Source of the DNA: JBMNTP01 sp050945795
GTDB taxonomy: Bacteria > Bacillota > Clostridia > Christensenellales > MGBC116941
Length of the DNA stretch: 19,279 bases
Direction: 5' to 3'
NCBI GenBank assembly: GCA_050945795.1
Contig: JBMNTP010000034.1
Span: forward strand, 1-19,279
Positions 14,282 to 19,279 of this stretch are shown in pieces (positions within the stretch are counted from its first letter, which is position 1; every line of letters starts with the position of its first letter). Made by a program: the position numbers and the translations under genes. Below the pieces are notes generated by a model that did not search any database, was not told the origin of the DNA, and was given only the letters and a program-made list of their open reading frames with translations.

Positions 14282-15031
14282 TTGAACGAAACATTGGCTA
14301 TAAATGTTGTTAACGCTACGGTGCGCTTCAATCTTGAACGCGAAAAGCTCGACAACTTAAAAGAATATTTTGTAAAGCTGATAAGAAGAGAACTTATGTT
14401 TCAGGAGTTTTTGGCTTTACAGGATGTGAATCTCAAAGTGAAAAAAGGCGAATCGTGGGGCATAGTAGGTGGCAACGGAGCGGGGAAATCGACGCTTTTA
14501 AAGCTTATATGCAAAATAATCGCTCCTTATAAGGGCTGCGTTGAAACAAACGGCTCGATAGCTCCTCTTATTGAGCTGGGCGCCGGATTTGACGGCAACC
14601 TTACCGCCAGAGAAAATATATTTTTAAATGGAGCTATACTCGGATACTCACGCTCGTTTATGAAAGAAAGCTTTGACGACATAGTGGAATTCGCTCAGAT
14701 AGCCAAATTTATAGATGTGCCGGTTAAAAACTTTTCCTCGGGTATGAGAGCGAGGCTGGGTTTTGCGATAGCTACGGCGGTTGACCCCGATATACTGATT
14801 GTTGATGAGGTGCTGGCGGTTGGCGACAGCGCGTTTCAGAAAAAATGCGCCGCCAGGATGCAGAGTATGCGGCAAAAAGGCACGACGCTGCTTTTCGTTT
14901 CGCATAATATAGCGCAGGTTCGCGACATATGTGAGCGGGCTATGTGGCTTGATCAGGGCAGAACGGTAATGACGGGGGCGGTCGGGGAGGTTTGCGACGC
15001 TTATATGGCGAGCCAGAAAAATAAGCTTTAG
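14282..15031 (+). CDS. Polysaccharide/teichoic acid ABC exporter ATPase (TagH/Wzt-like)
   Basis: A complete ABC ATPase: Walker A GGNGAGKST (residues 63-71), signature FSSGM (151-155), Walker B ILIVDE (Asp175, Glu176), H-loop His208. The Ile-Ala-Pro-Leu-Ile-Glu-Leu-Gly-Ala-Gly-Phe segment after Walker A is typical of the Wzt/TagH branch. I choose TTG 14282 because GAGGTG (14270-14275) lies six bases upstream; GTG 14273 overlaps that site. At 249 residues it lacks the extra C-terminal domain seen in long TagH or carbohydrate-binding Wzt proteins, so substrate choice probably rests with the permease. Confidence 0.94.
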   Translation: MNETLAINVVNATVRFNLEREKLDNLKEYFVKLIRRELMFQEFLALQDVNLKVKKGESWGIVGGNGAGKSTLLKLICKIIAPYKGCVETNGSIAPLIELGAGFDGNLTARENIFLNGAILGYSRSFMKESFDDIVEFAQIAKFIDVPVKNFSSGMRARLGFAIATAVDPDILIVDEVLAVGDSAFQKKCAARMQSMRQKGTTLLFVSHNIAQVRDICERAMWLDQGRTVMTGAVGEVCDAYMASQKNKL

Positions 15032-15082
15032 GCATAAAGTTAAAAAGGCGGAATTGCCCGCCGATATTATTAGGAGGGCGCT

Positions 15083-15571
15083 ATGAAAATCGTAATTGCA
15101 AGCGATAAGTCGGGCTTTGAGGTTAAGGAAAAGATTAAAGCATATCTTCTTTCAAAGGAATGGGATTTAGAAGATGTAGGCCTTACGGACGGCGAGCAGT
15201 ATATGCCGTTTTACACCGCTGTAGATAATCTTTGCACTAAGATGCAAGCAGGCGAGGCGCAAAGGGGCATACTGATATGCGGCAGCGGCACCGGTGTTTG
15301 CATAGCTGCCAACAAGTATGAAGGCATATACGCTGTTGCATGCGAAAGCGTTTATACCGCGCGGCTGTGCAGGGTTATAAACGACGCAAACGTTATTACA
15401 ATGGGCGCGCAAGTAGTGGCTCCTGAAAAAGCGTATCAGATGTGCGATGTGTTTTTATCTACCGAGCACGCAGAGGGCATGGCTCCCGAACGCGCGGCTT
15501 ATATTAAAAAACTCAATGAAGATTATATGGAATTTTTAGAAACGAAAAAGCAGGGCGGACGTTTGCTGTAA
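15083..15571 (+). CDS. RpiB/LacA/LacB-family sugar-phosphate isomerase, atypical
   Basis: The fold and catalytic Cys66 are clear in GILICGSGTGVCIAANKYEGI, with NDANVITMGAQVV and a start like RpiB (IVIASDKSGFEVK). RpiB interconverts ribose 5-phosphate and ribulose 5-phosphate. Several residues usual in RpiB are changed: the His of the D-H-x-G motif is Lys9, the His before NDAN is Ile99, and the GTG after Cys is GSG. Substrate may therefore differ. AGGAGGG is well placed before the ATG. It follows the exporter ATPase by 51 bases, including a small hairpin (15046-15061), and precedes a terminator, so it may be the last gene of the polymer operon. A role in supplying pentose or other sugar phosphate for the polymer is speculation. 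Confidence 0.82.
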   Translation: MKIVIASDKSGFEVKEKIKAYLLSKEWDLEDVGLTDGEQYMPFYTAVDNLCTKMQAGEAQRGILICGSGTGVCIAANKYEGIYAVACESVYTARLCRVINDANVITMGAQVVAPEKAYQMCDVFLSTEHAEGMAPERAAYIKKLNEDYMEFLETKKQGGRLL

Positions 15572-15612
15572 GACAGCTAACGCCGTTTACTTATAACATA
15601 ACTATATATCTT

Positions 15613-15635
15613 AAAAGCCCGAGAGGGCTTTTTTT
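15613..15635 (+). terminator. Terminator of the polymer export operon
   Basis: AAAAGCCC-GAGA-GGGCTTTT followed by more T residues: a textbook intrinsic terminator shortly after the isomerase gene. Confidence 0.93.
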
Positions 15636-15734
15636 GTTTGCTTTAAATTCTTTAAAATGTCCGGTTTTGTCCTTTTAATCAAAGCTAAAATATTGCCACA
15701 TAGCGGCGCGGCCGCTTAAAAAGAGGAGGGCAAT

Positions 15735-16607
15735 ATGTTTGGGTTTGTAAAGGATTTGGGACTTAAGCCGGTGAGGGCTTATAAAAAACGGGCGAAAACT
15801 GACGCTATCGTGTTGCATCATTTCGCGTCGCACGCGACGACAGAGCAGGTGCATGCACAGCACATCAAAAAGGGCAACCGCGGCATTGACTATAATATAG
15901 TCATTATGCTTGACGGTACTGCGGTATGGGGGCGAGGTATAGAATATCAAGGCGGACACACCAAAACAAAATACGGCTATAACGCACGCTCTATTGGCAT
16001 AGCTTGCCAGGGCAACTTTGAAGTCAATCGAATGGGGCAAAGCCAAAGGCAAACGCTTATGCGGGTAATTTTGGCATGCATAAAGGCGTATCCTGGTATT
16101 CGGGAGATAACGCCGCACAAAGCTATATCGCCAACCGCCTGCCCCGGCAAGCATTTTCCGCTTGATGAGGCGTGTGCTTTGCTGAAAAATGAAAGCGGAA
16201 AAGAGGCTATTAGTGCGCGTATGCTAAAGCTTGAGTATGAAGTTACCGCGTCGGCGCTTAATATGAGGAGTGGGGCGGGGGTAAATAATAGTGTTTTAAA
16301 AAAGCTTAAAAAAGGGGACAGGCTGGTTTATTGCGGTCGCGAAGGGGAATGGATAGAGATATTTAAAGATGGCAGGCGCGGTTTTGTGTTCGCGAGATAT
16401 GTAAAGCGGTGTGATTATATGCGCGGTTGTGATGTTGCGGAGATGCAGGCGGCTCTTATTGACGCGGGATCTTCGCCCGGCGCTCTAGACGGCGTGTTTG
16501 GCGAGAAAACTGCGGCGGCGCTACTTGCGTTTCAAAAAGGCAAGGGAATAACGGCGGACGGTATTTTTGGGCCTAAGAGCGCGGCGGCGCTGGGCGTGGC
16601 TTGGTAA
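15735..16607 (+). CDS. N-acetylmuramoyl-L-alanine amidase with SH3 and peptidoglycan-binding domains
   Basis: Cleaves the amide bond between muramic acid and the stem peptide. Three domains: Amidase_2 (about 22-150) with probable zinc ligands at His28/29, His128 and Cys136 in the TACPGKHFP motif; a bacterial SH3 domain (168-226, SALNMRSGAG... GFVFARYVK); and a C-terminal PG_binding_1 repeat (231-290, MQAALIDAG...DGVFGEKTAAAL...FQ...G..ADGIFGPKSAAAL). There is no signal peptide or membrane segment, as in phage endolysins or enzymes released by lysis or a non-classical route. GAGGAGGG precedes the ATG. The gene is alone between two terminators. No phage genes flank it. Confidence 0.93.
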   Translation: MFGFVKDLGLKPVRAYKKRAKTDAIVLHHFASHATTEQVHAQHIKKGNRGIDYNIVIMLDGTAVWGRGIEYQGGHTKTKYGYNARSIGIACQGNFEVNRMGQSQRQTLMRVILACIKAYPGIREITPHKAISPTACPGKHFPLDEACALLKNESGKEAISARMLKLEYEVTASALNMRSGAGVNNSVLKKLKKGDRLVYCGREGEWIEIFKDGRRGFVFARYVKRCDYMRGCDVAEMQAALIDAGSSPGALDGVFGEKTAAALLAFQKGKGITADGIFGPKSAAALGVAW

Positions 16608-16701
16608 ATATAAAAGAGGCGAGAGGGGCGCGTAAGTAAGAGTGTTTTGGATTTAGAAGAGAAGAGGGCGGGGAGCCGGAAAGGGTAATACTCTATACGC
16701 T

Positions 16702-16737
16702 AAAATGCAAGCCGCAAAAGCGCGGCCTGCATTTTTT
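16702..16737. terminator. Bidirectional terminator between the amidase gene and panE
   Basis: AAAATGCA-A-GCCGC pairs with GCGGC-C-TGCATTTT (one A-C mismatch) around a 6-base loop, followed by TT on the plus strand; it sits between convergent genes. Confidence 0.85.
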
Positions 16738-16766
16738 GTTTAATAGTATGAGGTTATAATAGCCGG

Positions 16767-17693
16767 CTATTTAGCGCCGCGTATTTGCTCCATAGCTTTA
16801 AGCTGCAAATAAATACATTCGTTTAGCGGCGTGGGGATTCCGAGCTCGCGGCCGAGCTGAATTACTTTGCCGGCGTATGTATCGACCTCGGTTTTTTTGC
16901 CGTTTTCAATATCCTGAAGTAGACTGGTTTTGTCCTCCGGGTCGTATTTAAGCACTTTGTTATGCCAGCGCAGTATATCGTCCTCGTTAAGGTCTATGCC
17001 TTTGTGGTTGGCTATCTGCACAACCTCACGCATAACGTTTTCGGTAAGCTCAAACACCTGCGGTACGGTATGGTAGGCGTGGTAGTCGGCTCCGACTATA
17101 GCCGAGACCTGGTTACACCCGACGTTTACCATGTACTTCCACCATATCTCCCTTTCCATATCTACAGGCACGTCATAAGTTATGCCTACCTTCTTTAAAA
17201 GGGCGGCAATGGCCTTAACCCTGTCCGACCATACTTCGTTTTTAAGCTCGCCGAACATTATGTATCCCATGCCGTTATAAGTTATTTTATTGCCTATCCT
17301 TGTCGCGCCAAGGCCGGCAGATTTGGCGTATACTATGTGTTCCGGACCATACATTTTAGCGAAAAGCTCTTCGCTTTCAATGCCGTTTATAAGCGAAAAT
17401 ATTATTGTATTAGGGCCTACATGGTTTTTTATATCTATAGCCGCTTGCGGAAGGTGGTAAGCTTTTGTAGCTATCATGACAAGATCGGCAGGCGGCACTT
17501 CGTCTTGAGGCGTAACGACTATAAAATTATGCCTTACCCCGTTTATATACATGCCTTTATCAATCTTGTCTTTCCTGTTTTTTGAGGCTATGCACAGGAA
17601 ATCGCCCCTCTCAAGCGCCGGATACAGCTTTTCTGCGTATTTGGTGCCCATTGCTCCCAAGCCAATCAGTGATACTCTTTTAATCTCTTTCAT
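16767..17693 (-). CDS. panE: 2-dehydropantoate 2-reductase
   Basis: Reduces ketopantoate to pantoate with NADPH in pantothenate and coenzyme A synthesis. The Rossmann start SLIGLGAMGTKYAEKL has the GxGAMG motif. The central SLINGIESEE, the WWKYMVNVGCNQVSAI segment with the catalytic Lys, and the C-terminal TSLLQDIENGKKTEVDTYAG and LGIPTPLNE are all family hallmarks. From the ATG at 17693 it has 308 residues. An in-frame start at 17735 lies in the -10 box of the promoter and is rejected. GAGAGG precedes the chosen start by 10 bases. It is a single-gene unit, and no panB or panC is nearby. Related ketopantoate-reductase paralogues of other specificity exist, so the exact substrate is likely but not proven. 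Confidence 0.93.
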   Translation of the reverse strand: MKEIKRVSLIGLGAMGTKYAEKLYPALERGDFLCIASKNRKDKIDKGMYINGVRHNFIVVTPQDEVPPADLVMIATKAYHLPQAAIDIKNHVGPNTIIFSLINGIESEELFAKMYGPEHIVYAKSAGLGATRIGNKITYNGMGYIMFGELKNEVWSDRVKAIAALLKKVGITYDVPVDMEREIWWKYMVNVGCNQVSAIVGADYHAYHTVPQVFELTENVMREVVQIANHKGIDLNEDDILRWHNKVLKYDPEDKTSLLQDIENGKKTEVDTYAGKVIQLGRELGIPTPLNECIYLQLKAMEQIRGAK

Positions 17694-17733
17694 ATTTACG
17701 GCACCTCTCTTACAGTTTTTATCAGAATAACAC

Positions 17734-17763
17734 ATAATATGTTAGGTTTGGTAATTTCGTCAA
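17734..17763 (-). promoter_or_regulatory. Promoter of panE
   Basis: On the minus strand: TTGACG (17763-17758), 18-base spacer, TATTAT (17739-17734). Transcription would start near 17727, about 34 bases before the ATG at 17693. Confidence 0.75.
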
Positions 17764-18174
17764 AATATAACATAATACCAGCGCAATTCACGCCGATAAT
17801 ATTATATACAGCTCGCGTTAAAAAAACGCTTATTGTGACCGCTTGAAGCATGCAATTCGTGACGGCGGGCACAAACCCGGCCGAAAATGAATAAAGATGC
17901 ATTAAAATAATTGTGCGGGATATAATCCCTAATCCGGAAAAGACGTTGCTTCTCTGCCATGCGGCGGTCAATGGGTACTGTGCCCCGGGCTGTTGGCGGT
18001 ATAATTAGTTTATGCCGGCAAACGAGCAAAAGAGAAATTCGCTTATCCGTATTCAATATTGTAACATAAAAATACCCATTCGTCATAAAAAGGCGGCAAA
18101 AAATCTGTAAATATACATTTATACATTACTGGAGCTGATATGGCGCTAAAACGGCAGACGCGCGCGATATACGC
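17764..18174. other. About 400 bases with no recognisable gene
   Basis: This stretch lies between panE and the ABC ATPase, both on the minus strand. A 94-codon minus-strand frame (17802-18086) has no ribosome binding site and resembles nothing I know. There are small inverted repeats (GGGAT-ATA-ATCCC at 17917-17929; GCGTT/AACGC at 17815-17829), but no convincing terminator for the ATPase gene. It may contain the remains of a decayed gene. Confidence 0.4.
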
Positions 18175-18897
18175 TTACAGTTGCCTTCCGTGGCTGTTGT
18201 TAGAATTTGAGTGGAGCGGGGCGGCGATATGCTCGGCTGCCGCCTGTGTTTTTGGAGTAAGCACAACATCGGCGGGGCGTCCGTATTCTGCGATGCTGCC
18301 GCCGTCCATAACTATAAGGCAGTCGGCTATGCGCATAGCGTGTATTATGGAGGAGGCGGCCAAAATAACGGTGCAGCCTGTTCTGTTACAATACTCTTTT
18401 ATGGCTATGGCAGCGCGCTTTGGGTTATCGCCGCCTTCCGGCGGTATAGGCTCGTCAAGCGCGAGCAGCATATAGTCGTTTAAAAGCAGCGAGGCCAGCT
18501 CCACACGCTGGCGCTCATGATGGCGAAGGCTGTGACTGCGGGCGTTTAAGATATCGTGAAGCTCAAAAGCGTCGATTGTGGTATAAAGGCGATCGGAGCC
18601 GCGCGCATAAACGCTGCCGTTTGGCAAGAGCGCCGCGGTCAGCCTGTCTTTTACAGTGCCGCTGAACTTTAAAGGCGAGGAGGAAAGATAGCCGGTAAGG
18701 TTTTTACAGCCTTTTTTAAATGTGATGCTGCCGGAATCGGGTTTAAGCCGGCCGGCGGCAGCATTTATAAGAGTTGATTTGCCGCTTTTAGCGGCACCGG
18801 TAACGGCGTATATCTGTCCGGGTTTAAAATCGAAAGATATATTTGAAAGGGCGGGGTTTCCAAAATAAATTTTTGTTACGCAGTCGAATTTAACCAT
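18175..18897 (-). CDS. Orphan ABC-type ATPase with degenerate motifs
   Basis: A 240-residue single nucleotide-binding domain. Walker A is intact (GAAKSGKST, residues 34-42), as is Walker B with the catalytic Glu (LLALDE, Asp148-Glu149). However, the LSGGQ signature reads SLRHHE (123-128, though RQRVELA follows as usual), the Q-loop Gln is absent from GYLSSSPLKFSGTV, the H-loop His is replaced in LAASS (179-183), and the D-loop is PPEGG. No permease gene is adjacent in the window. AAGG lies eight bases before the ATG, and two overlapping TATAAT boxes (18924-18934) could serve as -10. It may bind ATP without normal transport cycling; a decaying gene or a regulatory role are alternatives. The reading frame itself is intact. 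Confidence 0.8.
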   Translation of the reverse strand: MVKFDCVTKIYFGNPALSNISFDFKPGQIYAVTGAAKSGKSTLINAAAGRLKPDSGSITFKKGCKNLTGYLSSSPLKFSGTVKDRLTAALLPNGSVYARGSDRLYTTIDAFELHDILNARSHSLRHHERQRVELASLLLNDYMLLALDEPIPPEGGDNPKRAAIAIKEYCNRTGCTVILAASSIIHAMRIADCLIVMDGGSIAEYGRPADVVLTPKTQAAAEHIAAPLHSNSNNSHGRQL

Positions 18898-18968
18898 TTT
18901 TAAAACCTTAAATGCGAGTTTTGATTATATTATACACCAACCTTCTCACACCGCTCACAAAAAACAGA

Positions 18969-18991
18969 GGCGCTCTCGCATAAAAAGCGCC
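18969..18991 (-). terminator. Hairpin upstream of the ABC ATPase gene
   Basis: GGCGCT / AGCGCC stem with an 11-base loop; on the minus strand it is followed by TCTGTTTTTT. It could terminate leftward read-through ahead of the ATPase promoter or act as an attenuator in a longer leader. Confidence 0.45.
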
Positions 18992-19026
18992 GCCTTTAGC
19001 CATACTCTATTTGAGAGGTGAGAAGA

Positions 19027-19131
19027 TTGCCTAAAAAGCATCGTCATAACCTTGAACGTCGCCTGGAGTTTGGAGCAGCAGTTTTTAGTCCAGGTGACCC
19101 CGAGAGGACGGGTATAATACCCGTCCTATGA
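19027..19131 (+). CDS. Possible 34-residue small protein, TTG start, overlapping RNA hairpins
   Basis: GAGAGGTGAGAAGA precedes a TTG that opens a frame of 34 codons: it starts MPKKHRHNLERRLEFG, continues AAVFSPGDPERTG and ends IIPVL. The N-terminal half is very basic. I do not recognise it. The same DNA can fold: GTCGCCTGGA (19058-19067) pairs with TCCAGGTGAC (19089-19098), and GGACGGGTAT-A-ATACCCGTCC (19106-19126) is a perfect palindrome over the last codons. A terminator follows after five bases. It may be a small protein, a structured RNA, or both; the good ribosome binding site favours translation. Confidence 0.45.
   Translation: MPKKHRHNLERRLEFGAAVFSPGDPERTGIIPVL
19106..19126. repeat. 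Perfect 21-base palindrome
   Basis: Two 10-base arms (GGACGGGTAT and ATACCCGTCC) around a single A. It lies at the 3' end of the 34-codon ORF, just ahead of a terminator. On RNA it would form a GC-rich hairpin; on DNA it would suit a dimeric binding protein. Confidence 0.6.
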
Positions 19132-19135
19132 ATAC

Positions 19136-19160
19136 AAAAGAGGGCTTGCGCCCTCTTTTT
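19136..19160. terminator. Bidirectional intrinsic terminator
   Basis: AAAAGAGGGC-TTGC-GCCCTCTTTT followed by T on the plus strand, with A-rich flanks giving T residues on the minus strand. It serves both the 34-codon ORF and the gene entering from the right. Confidence 0.92.
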
Positions 19161-19168
19161 GATTGCTA

Positions 19169-19279
19169 TTATTTTCTTAACCCTTTTTTAATAAGTAGTA
19201 TTCCGCCGAGTATGAAGGCGGCGGGAATTATAAGGTTCATTATGGTGCGGGAAAGCCAGCCAATTGATGTTCCGTTAAG
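19169..19279 (-). CDS. C-terminal end of a membrane protein (partial, runs off the window)
   Basis: Thirty-six residues and a TAA stop (19171-19169) are visible. They contain one hydrophobic helix (NLIIPAAFILGGILLI) followed by a basic tail (KKGLRK), the pattern of a last transmembrane segment with a cytoplasmic end. The family cannot be identified from this part. A terminator follows nine bases after the stop, which supports a real gene. Confidence 0.7.
   Translation of the reverse strand, partial: LNGTSIGWLSRTIMNLIIPAAFILGGILLIKKGLRK

Noticed and set aside
15675..16154. 159-codon minus-strand frame over the amidase gene
   Set aside because: Antisense to the Amidase_2 domain and without any recognisable domain.
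15735..16607. Prophage remnant around the amidase
   Set aside because: No other phage-type gene, attachment repeat or integrase is visible; the flanking genes are ordinary metabolic or surface genes.
17802..18086. 94-codon minus-strand frame in the gene-free interval
   Set aside because: No ribosome binding site, no recognised family and odd composition; kept only as a possible gene relic.

Overview
The window looks like an ordinary chromosomal stretch from a low-to-mid-GC Firmicute, most likely class Clostridia. Supporting signs are strong purine-rich ribosome binding sites, several TTG starts, sigma-A type promoters, a Rex redox regulator, DUF1540 cysteine-rich small proteins, oligoendopeptidase F, a QueT-type S component, and a teichoic-acid-like glycerophosphotransferase with its two-gene ABC exporter. 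Codon use is distinctive by eye, with much ATA for Ile, CTT for Leu and GCG for Ala. No genus can be fixed from this alone. I see no CRISPR array, transposase, integrase or toxin-antitoxin pair.

Layout. 1-1740 (minus strand): a rex-lysR operon behind a good promoter; rex has no ATG, GTG or TTG start compatible with its conserved N-terminus. 1767-2160: a 67-residue orphan protein and a small hairpin-rich element. 2304-6321 (plus strand): LOG-family nucleotide phosphoribohydrolase, KdpD-type universal stress domain, PepF, a small acidic protein and a TIM-barrel sugar isomerase/epimerase. 6341-7013: a terminator, queT (minus) and tRNA-Ala(CGC) (plus), whose promoter lies in the queT leader. 7014-7335: gene-free, hairpin-dense DNA containing two diverged copies of one repeat. 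7521-8088: two adjacent genes encoding three DUF1540-like domains. 8298-8873: a PAP2-like membrane protein.

9021-15571 is a surface-polysaccharide block: a family 2 glycosyltransferase behind a perfect consensus promoter; rfbA-rfbB (minus), which make dTDP-4-keto-6-deoxy-glucose; then, divergently, a CDP-glycerol glycerophosphotransferase-like protein, an ABC-2 permease, its ATPase, and an atypical RpiB/LacAB isomerase. Together they suggest synthesis and export of a glycerophosphate-containing or otherwise teichoic-acid-like polymer. rfbC and rfbD, needed for dTDP-rhamnose, are not in the window.

15735-19279: a leaderless three-domain cell-wall amidase, panE, about 400 bases without a recognisable gene, an orphan ABC ATPase that keeps Walker A and B but has lost its signature, Q-loop and H-loop, a TTG-started 34-codon ORF that overlaps strong RNA hairpins, and the C-terminal end of a membrane protein entering from the right edge.

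I found no convincing wholly new system. The best leads are the apparently non-canonical start of rex, the degenerate orphan ABC ATPase, the structured mini-ORF at the right end, the repeat pair beside the tRNA, and the unusual active site of the RpiB-like protein.
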